DNA of 64,000 nucleotides from a candidate division WOR-3 bacterium (GCA_029858255.1 JAOUFJ010000001.1:124001-188000); one strand, 5' to 3'. Shown: positions 36,160-45,191, counted from the first letter of the stretch. A program made the numbers and translations. Notes: generated from the sequence alone by a model not told the origin.

Positions 36160-37059
36160 TCATCTTGGCCTCCCTGTGGCTGAGGGTTGCGACGATTTGG
36201 TCTTGCGGCGGGAAATGAAATATCCAGTGTTGCCGATTATGATGAAGATGATTATCACCACATGAGCATATGTAAGCGAGGGAAGGGATTCGCTCGCCTT
36301 GCGTCGTACTTTGATATTGAGTTCTGTTTCTACCTGTTCTTCGTATTCGGCCGCGCCTTTCATGCCGACCATGAGGCCGGAAAATTGACCGGTCTGCAAA
36401 TACGGATAGAATTCAGAGGCACTCACTGCGGTTATCCCGGCGCCAACTTTCACTCCAAACCTGTTCTGAGCATATTCGATCCACCATCTCGGAGGATCAC
36501 CGCTGCTCAGAGATACCAGCAGCCCGACGTCGCCGTAGTTCTTCACTTCCTTCATGATCGGTAATGTATCGGTTCGGTTGCCGAAGTAGTCGTTTTTGTA
36601 GACATTGACGATGCTCTCGCCCATACCGAGGATGGGTATCAGGGGCGGTGGTTGCCACCCGAGAAAGACATAGTCGCGTCCGTATATGATGCTGTCCTCG
36701 TTTGTCATTGCTACGCTATTGAACTCTTCGGACACATTGATTAGCGCGTTCTGTGCGAGACCGAGAGGCTGCACATATAGACTGAGCGCAAGTACTTTGA
36801 TCCGTTTCCTGAAAGCATGACGCAGTATGGCAAAAGCCATCGGTTCGATCTCCGGCAGGGTCTGGGGGTCATAGTCAAAGTCAATGATCAGTGCTTTTTC
36901 TTCCGGGACATTGTCTATTGCGTCGTAGAGTTTTTTGACTGGCGGCATTACCCTCACAGATTTTACCGAGGGAAAAATAATTGGCAGTGTTACCACTATA
37001 AAGAGTATGGCATAGATAATGCGCCGGTCGATCTTTGTCAAAAGGTCGATGATCTTCAT
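36160..37059 (-). CDS. Module 3 protein C: bitopic protein
   Basis: A 299-residue C paralogue, the longest of the set because of a Gln/Ser/Pro/basic tail after the last helix. The start at 37059 (MKIIDLLTKIDRRIIYAIL) is chosen over an in-frame ATG seven codons earlier, because it restores the ATGA overlap with B seen in modules 2, 4 and 5. The soluble domain has IIDFDYDPQTLPEIEPMA, YGRDYVFLGWQPPPLIPILG and VGAGITAVSASEFYPYLQT, then [17 protein letters not shown]. Confidence 0.82.
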   Translation of the reverse strand: MKIIDLLTKIDRRIIYAILFIVVTLPIIFPSVKSVRVMPPVKKLYDAIDNVPEEKALIIDFDYDPQTLPEIEPMAFAILRHAFRKRIKVLALSLYVQPLGLAQNALINVSEEFNSVAMTNEDSIIYGRDYVFLGWQPPPLIPILGMGESIVNVYKNDYFGNRTDTLPIMKEVKNYGDVGLLVSLSSGDPPRWWIEYAQNRFGVKVGAGITAVSASEFYPYLQTGQFSGLMVGMKGAAEYEEQVETELNIKVRRKASESLPSLTYAHVVIIIFIIIGNTGYFISRRKTKSSQPSATGRPR

Positions 37060-37718
37060 TCGCCACCTCCGCCAAGCCATGAGCGTTCGATACCGAGGAT
37101 TATTTTGAGTGCTGTTGCCAGCATGCCGAGCGCGACGCCAAAAAGAATGCCGCGCTGCCCGGCAACATTAGGTACGTCCATGATCCATTGTGCAAAGGAT
37201 GGGAGGTGCGGGGAGATCTCGTTCCCGAGAGGAAGAACGCCGAGCATGACAATGAATGCCGATACCAAAAGCAGGGTTGCCTCGGTGGAACGAGCGCGGA
37301 ATGCGCGGTAGGCTGCCGAAGCCATGAAAAAGGATAGTAACGCGAACATCGCGGCGCCCAGTGGCACCTCGATGTTGAAATAGATTGTCCAGATATCAAA
37401 TGCAAATGAACCGATCCGCGTTGGCAATATACCTGTGCCGGAAACGCCTCCGAACAGTCCGATGATCGAGGTGACAACAAAAGTAACGATCAGTACCCAG
37501 GAGTATTCCCAGTTCTGTCCCTTGCGCCGGATCTTGTCATAGTGGACCCTCAAAAGACTACCCAGTCCAAGTATCAGGGCGAACGCGGCGAGTATCTTCA
37601 GCAGATTGTTGCGCAGGAATTCGTCGGTGTTCTGGACTACTGGGTGTGGCACAATAAATGGGATGATACCGAGTATTCCAAATGCGAATACCAGTAACAA
37701 GGGAAAATTTCTTTTCAT
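37056..37718 (-). CDS. Module 3 protein B: polytopic membrane protein
   Basis: A 220-residue B paralogue with the LLRVHYDKIRRKGQNWEYSW loop, [52 protein letters not shown] and [17 protein letters not shown]. Here the loop Trp-Gln is Trp-Glu. It starts eight bases after the A stop and overlaps C by four bases. Confidence 0.82.
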   Translation of the reverse strand: MKRNFPLLLVFAFGILGIIPFIVPHPVVQNTDEFLRNNLLKILAAFALILGLGSLLRVHYDKIRRKGQNWEYSWVLIVTFVVTSIIGLFGGVSGTGILPTRIGSFAFDIWTIYFNIEVPLGAAMFALLSFFMASAAYRAFRARSTEATLLLVSAFIVMLGVLPLGNEISPHLPSFAQWIMDVPNVAGQRGILFGVALGMLATALKIILGIERSWLGGGGE

Positions 37719-37726
37719 TTCGCCCC

Positions 37727-38812
37727 CTAATTAAACAAACTCATGATCGGAAAAACCGTGAGCAATCCGATGATCGAACCGGCAATGAGGATGGCGCCGA
37801 TTATCAATTTGCCCCAGTCCTCGCCCTTAATAGCACCGAGCAACAAAGGTTCCTTTGATATATAAGCAGATGCCGCATATAACTCCTCACCGATCAACGT
37901 GTAATCGCAGGCAGTAACGAAAAACGGCAATTGCGATACCTGGTCGGTGCCGGCGATCTGGATCGCGCCGGTCGAGGCTCCGGTCTCGGCGAGGATAAGA
38001 GATTCGGCGCGAAACCAGCCGATCAAGAAATTGGTTGCCGGTAATTCTCGCAGCATGATGCCATCTACGGCGGCTGCGTAGGCAAATTGTGAATCGGTTA
38101 CGTAGTACACGCTGTCCGGATCAAAGGCATCGGGTCTTCCGACATTGGTATATGACTCTTTCACAATTTCTCTCGCGACCGTGTAGACGATCGGGTCAAA
38201 ATGAGGATTGATGAGTTTGGTGTCATACTCGCCGCATTTTTTTGCCACCTCACCGAGAATGTTGAGGGAGGCGATCGTGGCGATGTCTTCAATATATCCG
38301 ATGCCCGGGCAGTACAGGATCGGTTTGCCCATTTCGGTTGCCCTGCCTATGGCATCATCGATCGCATTCAATCCGGCTATCTTTCTGACGAAGAGCTCTC
38401 TGCCCCGGCGCGCATGCTGAATGAAGAAAAGTATCAGGCCGCCAAAGACCATTAGTGCTACGATTATGTTGATCTTCTTGCGGTTGAGCCATTGAGCGGT
38501 ACTTGTTACCATTAAGGATGGCTCGGAATATGCCATTACAGTATCAATAACCGCAGCCACTTTATATGTATACTGCTTGCCATCTTCGGTTTCATCTTCG
38601 ATCTGGTTACGGCTCCGGCCTACGAGACCAACCTTTTCATAATCAACACCGTTCTCGCTGCGGTATACTTCGTATTTCTGCAGGTGCATATCATCGACCG
38701 ATAGCTGCCATTCTATCGTCACAGCCCCGCCACCGTCATCAGGTGTATCATATGCATGGACAGCCGTCGGCGGCGCAAGCGCAAAGATGCTCACCAGTAA
38801 GATACCAGTCAT
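37727..38812 (-). CDS. Module 3 protein A: FN3 domain plus membrane-anchored core
   Basis: A 361-residue A paralogue: MTGILLVSIFALAPPTAVHA leader, an FN3 domain with VTIEWQLSVDDMHLQKYEVY, a membrane helix (~117-137), a RRGRELFVRK patch, a core starting AIDDAIGRATEMGKPILYC, and the invariant end ([40 protein letters not shown]). Start ATG 38812 follows AAGGAGGTCTA. A ~190-nt leader separates it from the promoter at 39034-39007. Confidence 0.85.
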   Translation of the reverse strand: MTGILLVSIFALAPPTAVHAYDTPDDGGGAVTIEWQLSVDDMHLQKYEVYRSENGVDYEKVGLVGRSRNQIEDETEDGKQYTYKVAAVIDTVMAYSEPSLMVTSTAQWLNRKKINIIVALMVFGGLILFFIQHARRGRELFVRKIAGLNAIDDAIGRATEMGKPILYCPGIGYIEDIATIASLNILGEVAKKCGEYDTKLINPHFDPIVYTVAREIVKESYTNVGRPDAFDPDSVYYVTDSQFAYAAAVDGIMLRELPATNFLIGWFRAESLILAETGASTGAIQIAGTDQVSQLPFFVTACDYTLIGEELYAASAYISKEPLLLGAIKGEDWGKLIIGAILIAGSIIGLLTVFPIMSLFN

Positions 38813-39006
38813 TAGACCTCCTTACTTTGTGTTGATTGGAAGGGGATGTTTGAATTCATTTCTGCTGGCTCCCTGTTGCCAAAGAAATGCAGGCACACGC
38901 AGTAACGAGTGGGTTACGTGCGCGTTTCGGATTTAGAAGCAAAACGCATTGTCCAGAATTCAGAGATTCTTGCATTGAATCCTTCATTAAGAATTCGTGA
39001 AACGAC

Positions 39007-39034
39007 ATTATAGTTGAGAAAAAGGAGATGTAAA
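39007..39034 (-). promoter_or_regulatory. Probable promoter of module 3
   Basis: Minus strand TTTACA (39034-39029), 16-nt spacer, TATAAT (39012-39007). It starts 16 bases after the hairpin that ends module 4. Confidence 0.6.
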
Positions 39035-39049
39035 GAGATTTATGAAATG

Positions 39050-39083
39050 CGGCGCACCGCCTCTCCTCTGCCGACGGTGCGCC
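39050..39083 (-). terminator. Hairpin after module 4
   Basis: CGGCGCACCG and CGGTGCGCCG form a perfect 10-bp stem with a 14-base loop, 26 bases after the D4 stop on the minus strand. The following tract (CATTTCATAAATC) is only moderately T-rich. The stem core GCGGCGCAC resembles the hairpin after module 3. Confidence 0.6.
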
Positions 39084-39108
39084 GGAATGTGTTCTGGGGT
39101 ATGCGCGC

Positions 39109-39750
39109 TTACTTAATGATTCCCAGCCAATCTCCCAGCAAGAACTGCAATTTGCCTATCAACAGACTGATACGCGCCATTACAGTATACCCGAAGGCTG
39201 CTCCAAATCCAATCATCACAAAGACAATGCCCACACGTGAGGTGGCACCTATTACGCCCTTGTGCTCGCGCGAGAAATAGAAATAGGAGATTGTGCAGAG
39301 CACGCCTATAAAGACTATGACTGACCAAACAATGCCCCACGGGCCAGCGTTCCATGATTGAAAATTAGCGGATGTTAATACTGTACCTTGAATTTGCTTG
39401 ATGATCTGCGCTTGGATCGTTGCCGGAATCAGCACGCCTGTCCAATATCCCATGTAGATGGCGATCGGTATGCGCACAAGCCATGATATTCTCGGAATAA
39501 AACGTGCTAGATAGAGTATGCCGATAGTGAATGGAATGATAAGCAACAAATCACCCTGCTGGAATAATGGTCTGAAGAGAATAGGCATGAGAATACGATG
39601 CCAGTAGAAGGTAACGAGGTATCCGTTGGCGACGCCCAAGAAAATATGTTCTGCGGCTCTGAAGAACGGATTTTCTTTGTACAGAAAAGATAGTATTGCC
39701 AAACTCAAAATCGATGCTATCCATACCCACGGGTCAGTTGAGATGTTCAT
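39109..39750 (-). CDS. Module 4 protein D: polytopic membrane protein
   Basis: A 213-residue D paralogue: FLYKENPFFRAAEHIFLGVA (the Asp of K-D-N-P is Glu, and Y-K is F-R), RFIPRISWLVRIPIAIYMGY, QIQGTVLTSANFQSW, YFYFSREHKGVIGATSR and FGAAFGYTVMARISLLIGK. Here the start overlaps the C stop (ATGA), so module 4 is fully coupled from B to D with no spacer. Confidence 0.83.
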   Translation of the reverse strand: MNISTDPWVWIASILSLAILSFLYKENPFFRAAEHIFLGVANGYLVTFYWHRILMPILFRPLFQQGDLLLIIPFTIGILYLARFIPRISWLVRIPIAIYMGYWTGVLIPATIQAQIIKQIQGTVLTSANFQSWNAGPWGIVWSVIVFIGVLCTISYFYFSREHKGVIGATSRVGIVFVMIGFGAAFGYTVMARISLLIGKLQFLLGDWLGIIK

Positions 39751-40610
39751 TTTTTCCTCCTGTGCAGGAAAAACCCAATGTTCCCGATAACGATAAAGAG
39801 CATGATCGCGAGATGGGCGTAAGTGAGGGAAAGCATTGCCTCGCTCGCAACGCGTCTTCCTTTCACCCCGTAGTTAGTCTCAACCAGTTCTTCATATTCT
39901 GCCGCACCTTTCATGCCGACCATGAGTCCGGTGAATTGACCGGTTTGGTAGTAAGGATAGAAATCTGCTCCAGATACTGCCGTGCATCCAACCCCAACTT
40001 GCAGGCCGTACCTGTTTTGTGCGTAGGCAACCCATGAGATTGGTATACGTGAGCCGCTCAGTGCTACGAGTATGCTTATGTCATTATAATTCCTGATTTT
40101 TTCCATCATATGGAGGGTGTCGGTTTGGTTTCCATAGTAATCAACGACATATATGTTGGCTATGCTCTCGCCCATACCGAGCATCGGTACAATAGGCGGT
40201 GGCTGCCAGCCGAGGAACACGTAATCGCGTCCATATATGATACTGTCTTCGTAAGTCTGGGCAGAGATATTGAATTCTTCGACTACCTGATTTATAGCTC
40301 TCGTTGCCAGTCCGATCATCTCAACGTACAAGCTCAAGACAAGAATTTTTTTCCTTGTTTGGAACGCGTGTCTGAGCACGGCGATCGCCATCGGCTCGAC
40401 CTCGGCCTTTATCTGTGGCGAATAGCTGCAGTCGAGGATAAGCGCCTTATCATCCGTTGTTTTATCCACTGCCGTGAAGAGTTTCTCAACAGGTGTCATT
40501 GGTGTGACTTCCAGAACGGACGGGAAAACGAGTGGCAGCGTGACGACAGCGAGCAGGATCGCATAGATGATCCTACGGTCTATCGTCATGAGTCTCTCGT
40601 ATAGTTTCAC
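39747..40610 (-). CDS. Module 4 protein C: bitopic protein
   Basis: A 287-residue C paralogue. N-terminal [20 protein letters not shown] helix; soluble domain with LILDCSYSPQIKAEVEPMA (the D-F-D-Y-D of other copies is D-C-S-Y-S), YGRDYVFLGWQPPPIVPMLG, and VGVGCTAVSGADFYPYYQT in place of G-A-G-I-T-A-V-S-A-S-E; then [17 protein letters not shown] and a short basic tail. The most diverged C of the 2-4 subtype. Overlaps both neighbours by four bases. Confidence 0.82.
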   Translation of the reverse strand: MKLYERLMTIDRRIIYAILLAVVTLPLVFPSVLEVTPMTPVEKLFTAVDKTTDDKALILDCSYSPQIKAEVEPMAIAVLRHAFQTRKKILVLSLYVEMIGLATRAINQVVEEFNISAQTYEDSIIYGRDYVFLGWQPPPIVPMLGMGESIANIYVVDYYGNQTDTLHMMEKIRNYNDISILVALSGSRIPISWVAYAQNRYGLQVGVGCTAVSGADFYPYYQTGQFTGLMVGMKGAAEYEELVETNYGVKGRRVASEAMLSLTYAHLAIMLFIVIGNIGFFLHRRKK

Positions 40611-41266
40611 TCGCCACCTCCCAGCCAGGCACGTTCAATTCCAAGGATGATCTTCAAGGACGTTGCGATCACACCGAGCGCAATGCCGAATACTATGCCG
40701 CGCTGGCCTGCAACATTAGGCACGTTCAATATCCACTGGACAAATTCGGGCAGGTGTTTCGATATACTGTAACCGAGGGGCAATAGACCGATCATCACGA
40801 TGAAAGCCGCTGTCAGAAGAAGTGTTGCTTCCATTGACCGCACCCTGAAAGCGCGGTACGCTGCCGAAGCCATGAAAAATGCAAGGAGTGCAAACATGGA
40901 AGAGGCGAGCGGTATTACGATATTTTCATACAGTGTTTGAATGTCGAATCGGAATGAACCGATCGCGGTTGGCAAAATGCCATCTGCTGCGACGCCGCCA
41001 AACAGTCCAATCGCGGCTGAAGCTGCGAACGCGAAGAGCAGTAACCAGGAAAATTGCCAGTTTCTCCGTTTACGTTTGATCTTGTCAAAGTGCACTCTGA
41101 GCAGACTACCGAGTGCAAGCACTACTGCAAATGCGGAGAGCACGCGCAGGAGATCGTTACGTATCCATTCGTCATATACTTGGTATGAGGGATGAGGAAT
41201 GACAAATGAGATCACGCCGAGCAACCCGGCAATGAATATAAGGGTCAAAGGTATCATTTTTTTCAT
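40607..41266 (-). CDS. Module 4 protein B: polytopic membrane protein
   Basis: A 219-residue B paralogue with RVHFDKIKRKRRNWQFSWLL, IPLASSMFALLAFFMASAAY (G-A-T of other copies is A-S-S), FRVRSMEATLLLTAAFIVM, VPNVAGQRGIVFG and [16 protein letters not shown]. Begins ten bases after the A stop. Confidence 0.82.
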   Translation of the reverse strand: MKKMIPLTLIFIAGLLGVISFVIPHPSYQVYDEWIRNDLLRVLSAFAVVLALGSLLRVHFDKIKRKRRNWQFSWLLLFAFAASAAIGLFGGVAADGILPTAIGSFRFDIQTLYENIVIPLASSMFALLAFFMASAAYRAFRVRSMEATLLLTAAFIVMIGLLPLGYSISKHLPEFVQWILNVPNVAGQRGIVFGIALGVIATSLKIILGIERAWLGGGE

Positions 41267-41275
41267 GGTCGACTC

Positions 41276-42361
41276 CTATTCAAACAAATTGAGTATTGGA
41301 AATCGAGAAAGCAACCCGACAATAGATGCCAATATTAGCGCCGCTACAATAACAACTTTTGCCCAATCCTCGCCCTTTATGGCGCCAAGAAGCAATGGTC
41401 GTTTTGAGATATAGGCGGATGCTGCATATAATTCTTCACCGATCAGGGTGTAGTCGCATGCGGTCACGAAGAACGGTAACTGGGCAAGGGCGTCGGTTCC
41501 GGCGATCTGGATCGCTCCGGTTGCGGCGCCGGTTTCCGCTAGCACCAATGACTCTGCGGCGAAATATCCGATCAGAAAGTTGGTGGCGGGTTTTTCCCGG
41601 GTCATGATGCCATCAATGCCGGCAGCGTACGCCATCTGTTCGCGTGCCAGAAAAAAGACGCTGTCAGGATCATACGCATCGGGTCTGCCGGCTTTTGTAT
41701 AAGATTCTTTGACTATTTCGCGTGCCACAGTATACACGATAGGGTCAGCGTTGGGCACGATCAGCTTCGTGTCATACTGGGCTGCTTTCTTTGCGACTTC
41801 ACCCAGGATATTGAGACTTGCGATCGTCGCGATGTCCTCAATGTATCCGAGTCCCAGGGTGTATAATATCGGCTTACCCATTTCGGTCGCGCGACCAATA
41901 GCATCATCGATTGCCTGTAACCCGGCGATTTTCCTGATGTATAAATTCTTGCCTTTGCGGGCGTGAGATATGAAATACAGAATCAGTCCGCCAAATATGA
42001 TCATCGCAATATAGATATTTATTTTGTCAATATTGATCCAGGACGCTTTGCTCGCGACTTCAACGCTCGGCTGTGAAAAGGACCGCAGGGTATCTGCAAC
42101 AGCTGCCACTTTGTATTGGAAAACGACCCCGTCTTCTGTCTGGTCGCTGTAGGATGAGCGGCTTTTGCCGATGAAACCGACTCTTGCGAAATCCACGCCG
42201 TTTTCACTGCGGTAGATATCATAACCGTCGATCACTGCATCATCCGGCGATAAATTCCATTCGACGACTACCACGCCTCCTCCGTCACTCGGTGCATCAT
42301 ACACCCGGACGTCAGTCGGGGGCGCTAAACCCGCTAACGAACATAGCAGCACTAATATCAT
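41276..42361 (-). CDS. Module 4 protein A: FN3 domain plus membrane-anchored core
   Basis: A 361-residue A paralogue. Leader MILVLLCSLAGLAPPTDVRV; FN3 domain with VVVEWNLSPDDAVIDGYDIY; membrane helix; RKGKNLYIRK patch; core from AIDDAIGRATEMGKPILYT; end block [20 protein letters not shown] and SAYISKRPLLLGAIKGEDWA. One otherwise invariant segment is altered: VFFLAREQMAYAAGIDGIM replaces the V-T-D-S-Q-F-A-(Y/F)-A-A-A-V-D-G form. It has a TTAGGAGG ribosome binding site. No clear promoter lies in the 69-base gap to the upstream four-helix-bundle gene, so it may be read through from there. Confidence 0.85.
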   Translation of the reverse strand: MILVLLCSLAGLAPPTDVRVYDAPSDGGGVVVVEWNLSPDDAVIDGYDIYRSENGVDFARVGFIGKSRSSYSDQTEDGVVFQYKVAAVADTLRSFSQPSVEVASKASWINIDKINIYIAMIIFGGLILYFISHARKGKNLYIRKIAGLQAIDDAIGRATEMGKPILYTLGLGYIEDIATIASLNILGEVAKKAAQYDTKLIVPNADPIVYTVAREIVKESYTKAGRPDAYDPDSVFFLAREQMAYAAGIDGIMTREKPATNFLIGYFAAESLVLAETGAATGAIQIAGTDALAQLPFFVTACDYTLIGEELYAASAYISKRPLLLGAIKGEDWAKVVIVAALILASIVGLLSRFPILNLFE

Positions 42362-42430
42362 TGAACCTCCTAACGCTTTTCACACATTATCGTATTCGTG
42401 TTACGTATTTCGTACTCGTTTCTATATATT

Positions 42431-42817
42431 TCACAAACTTGTTCTTGCCTTCTGCGCAAGGCTATGCGCCAGTCTGGTGAGCATCATGCCCACACGATCA
42501 TATGCCTTCAGAAGATCATCTGAATCGTTATTAGTTAAGTAACCAAGATCTCTGCTTAAGATGATCTGATAAGATATCTCTCCTACCGATCCTTTGGCTA
42601 TCGATACAAATCTGCGATATTCGAGTCGCGTATTCCGTGCCGCTCCCTCTGCAATATTCATGGGAACGGAACTTGCCGCTCTCCGCATTTGGGAGATCAG
42701 AGAATACAATTCGAATCGTGGAAAGGTACGAGTTTTCTCATATACTTGAAGAGTAAGTACATGTGCTAACTTGAAGACATCCATGTCCCACACATTTTTT
42801 ATTTTTGGTTTTTTCAT
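42431..42817 (-). CDS. Four-helix-bundle protein (23S rRNA IVS-type family)
   Basis: A 128-residue helical protein matching the family once named after 23S rRNA intervening sequences: VWDMDVFKLAHVLTLQVY, then LYSLISQMRRAASSVPMNIA, EGAARNTRLEYRRFVSIAKG and EISYQIILSRDLGYL. These small soluble bundles form ring-like oligomers; their cellular role is not established. They are often encoded as lone genes and sometimes inside rRNA insertions. Here it sits between module 4 and a MazG-like gene. Start ATG 42817 follows GGGAGG. Confidence 0.88.
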   Translation of the reverse strand: MKKPKIKNVWDMDVFKLAHVLTLQVYEKTRTFPRFELYSLISQMRRAASSVPMNIAEGAARNTRLEYRRFVSIAKGSVGEISYQIILSRDLGYLTNNDSDDLLKAYDRVGMMLTRLAHSLAQKARTSL

Positions 42818-42862
42818 ATATCCTCCCTTTCAAATCCATGTTTTTTTTCAAACGAATACGAT

Positions 42863-43165
42863 CTACGAGTCACTAGTACGTTTTTCGTGACAACCACACG
42901 GTGTCTTATGGCATTTCGGGCAACCGTTCCGGTATTTGGTCATGGCGTCTTCTGCATCTATTCGGAGTATCGAGGCAACGGAAAGAAGCCAGGCGAGACA
43001 ATCCGCGAATTCTTCCGCAATCTTTTCCCGATCTTTCTTACGTATTGCTCTGGAGAGTTCGCCAATCTCTTCGACGAGCCAGTTGAATGTTTTGTCGAGC
43101 CCTCGCCTCGAGTCCTTCTCGAAGTACAGGGTTCGTATTAGTTCTTGGTACTTGTTCAGATCCAA
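42863..43165 (-). CDS. MazG-like nucleotide pyrophosphohydrolase with Cys-rich tail
   Basis: A 100-residue protein with a MazG-type core: LDKTFNWLVEEIGELSRAIR, then KIAEEFADCLAWLLSVASIL. The E-E-x-x-E...E-x-x-D metal-binding residues are present. The family hydrolyses nucleoside triphosphates to monophosphate and pyrophosphate, often as a house-cleaning or alarmone-modulating enzyme. The C-terminus adds a CPKCHKTPCGCH segment that looks like a zinc site. The start appears to be TTG (43165), because no ATG precedes the conserved core. Confidence 0.82.
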   Translation of the reverse strand: MDLNKYQELIRTLYFEKDSRRGLDKTFNWLVEEIGELSRAIRKKDREKIAEEFADCLAWLLSVASILRIDAEDAMTKYRNGCPKCHKTPCGCHEKRTSDS

Positions 43166-43343
43166 TTTTTGTAGTGGCTATTGGACGTGGATTGGGGTTG
43201 AGATGCTGTAAGTAGACAGGCAGTGTGTGTTAGTTTGGTAAGCTCGATTGAGGGACGTTTTGGGTGTTGCGATATTATGTTTGTTCTTTCTGTCATGGAT
43301 GTCTGTATTATTATAACTGCGGTAAATGAAAAATCAAGGTTTA

Positions 43344-43380
43344 GAAAAAGATGAGGGAAGGGTCTTGACCCTTCCCTCAT
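43344..43380 (-). terminator. Terminator of the outer-membrane protein gene
   Basis: Minus strand ATGAGGGAAGGGTC pairs with GACCCTTCCCTCAT around a 3-base loop, then CTTTTTCT. It lies about 40 bases after the stop at 43423. Confidence 0.88.
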
Positions 43381-43422
43381 ATGTGTTACCTAATTGAACA
43401 CTACTCGTGAGAGTGAATGTAT

Positions 43423-45066
43423 TTAGTCAAATCTCAATGTGGCAGATAGTCTCCAGTTTGAGAGATCAGTGAGTTCGTTGAACCCCATGAGGTCGATCTG
43501 GAGATTATTAGTGACCATCCATCCGATTCCATAGTAATAATCTGTCATGGGGACTTTCTCGGTCTCTTGTTCGACAGAAGCCGTTGGGGTCGCACCTGGG
43601 TCGTCGATGACCTCGGTCTGACTACCATCACCGTAGACGGTCAGTGTACGCTGAGGTTCATAGGCGATGCGTTCCGTGGTCGTAGTGTAATCTCTATAGG
43701 AAAGTGTATGCTGGGCACCCAGGCGAAAAACCAAGGGCTTGGTGACCAAAAATTCCAGCCCGACTGGAATCACAAAACTGTTAACACTGCCGTCAACCAG
43801 CGTCATCCAGGTTTCACTCTGTGTGATCGTGCGCGTGTAGTCTTCAGGTCCTGAAATGGTATCGCCATTGTCAAATACTCTTATCGATACTGTGTTGTCG
43901 GTCGCCGTTGTCGAATCTGAATATGATGCGGTGTTGAAGAAAAGGCCGATGCCGAATTTCACGCGCGGGGAGATGTTGAACAGATGTTTTGTGCCTACCC
44001 GTAGACCCTTGGTGCTGCTGCCGCCATCGTATGTCGTGACCGTATTAACGGTGTCATAGGTGAATGTATTATAGCTCTCCTCACGTGTCTTGAAGAAATA
44101 ATCCATTGCATCATCACCGTAGTCAAGTGACTGTGTGAAGAAGTCGAGATAGAATCTGCCCTGAGCATTTTCGTTATAGTCGTAGAAAGATTTCAATCCG
44201 ATGGTTATTCTGCTTCCAGACTGCGGTTGCATCAGGGAATCGAATATCGAAACAACGGTGAAACTCGTATCCTGGTTCATCGGATAATCGTACTCAGCCG
44301 AATCACCGAGAATTATTGCCTCGTTCGTCGCGCTCAGCATATCAAATCCGACGTTCATCCCAAAGGAAATGTTGTCATAATCATTCCAAGCGCTGAACAT
44401 GAATGCATTTCTGCTGTTTTTATCGATCTCGTCGCCGATGAAACTCTCGGTGCGCAGATATTCCAGAGTATCCGCGAGTAGGTCTTCATTAAAGAATGAA
44501 TAGGTGTAATTGTTTGCCGGGTCGGTCATTGTCGTGCGATAGTCGCTGTGCATGAATCCCAGGCCCAGGCGAAGGTTATTGAGTTTCGTTGCCAACGCAA
44601 GGTACCAGTCGCTGCTCGCCACGAGATCATATGCCGAAATTGTCCTCGTTTCAACCGTCCTGTTCGTAAAGTTACCTAAAGTATCCGGGTTGTTCAGATT
44701 CTCGATTGTCAATTCTCCTTCACCGTAGATTGGATTACCGTACGGATCTACCAGCCCCGTGTTCAGAGCGGTCTTTTCGGCAAGCCGATCATACATGACA
44801 CCTGGATAGAGACTGCCCAGACCGGTAACGCCGCCGATGATGATGTGTGGCTGGCTGCCGCCCGAGAACAAATTCTCATCGCCGGTTACGAAATTCGCAA
44901 GACTCGTCCAGAGCCGAGCTCCTGTGATTTCAGGTATCCGTGCTGCCTCGAACAGCAGGTCGTAATCATCCTCGAAGAGCCCGGCAGTTGACTGATACCT
45001 GAAAGATTCGGTAACCAACCCGAAAGAGAGCGACACCATAATCGTGATAACCACGATGTGCTTCAT
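43423..45066 (-). CDS. Predicted outer-membrane beta-barrel protein
   Basis: A 547-residue protein with a signal peptide (MKHIVVITIMVSLSFGLVTE). It has many alternating-hydrophobic strands rich in Tyr/Thr/Asn/Asp (GRFYLDFFTQSLDYG, PLVFRLGAQHTLSYRDYTTT, DYYYGIGWMVTNNLQIDLMG) and ends SATLRFD. The strand pattern and the final aromatic residue near the C-terminus suggest an outer-membrane barrel. The N-terminal third is more Gly/Leu-rich and could be a separate region. No named family is recognised. It is a single-gene unit with its own consensus promoter and terminator, which suggests substantial expression. Confidence 0.7.
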   Translation of the reverse strand: MKHIVVITIMVSLSFGLVTESFRYQSTAGLFEDDYDLLFEAARIPEITGARLWTSLANFVTGDENLFSGGSQPHIIIGGVTGLGSLYPGVMYDRLAEKTALNTGLVDPYGNPIYGEGELTIENLNNPDTLGNFTNRTVETRTISAYDLVASSDWYLALATKLNNLRLGLGFMHSDYRTTMTDPANNYTYSFFNEDLLADTLEYLRTESFIGDEIDKNSRNAFMFSAWNDYDNISFGMNVGFDMLSATNEAIILGDSAEYDYPMNQDTSFTVVSIFDSLMQPQSGSRITIGLKSFYDYNENAQGRFYLDFFTQSLDYGDDAMDYFFKTREESYNTFTYDTVNTVTTYDGGSSTKGLRVGTKHLFNISPRVKFGIGLFFNTASYSDSTTATDNTVSIRVFDNGDTISGPEDYTRTITQSETWMTLVDGSVNSFVIPVGLEFLVTKPLVFRLGAQHTLSYRDYTTTTERIAYEPQRTLTVYGDGSQTEVIDDPGATPTASVEQETEKVPMTDYYYGIGWMVTNNLQIDLMGFNELTDLSNWRLSATLRFD

Positions 45067-45163
45067 GTTTTTCCTCCTTTAGAGCGATGTCTATCAAAAA
45101 CCTTTCTCGTTGTGGATTCACCTCCTTTCGCTTTGAATGCTTGTAGCATCCTATACTGTTCGA

Positions 45164-45191
45164 ATTATATATAACATTGAGAATATGTCAA
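45164..45191 (-). promoter_or_regulatory. Promoter of the outer-membrane protein gene
   Basis: Minus strand TTGACA (45191-45186), 16-nt spacer, TATAAT (45169-45164): full consensus. Leader of about 90 nt to ATG 45066, with AAAGGAGG before the start. Confidence 0.78.
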
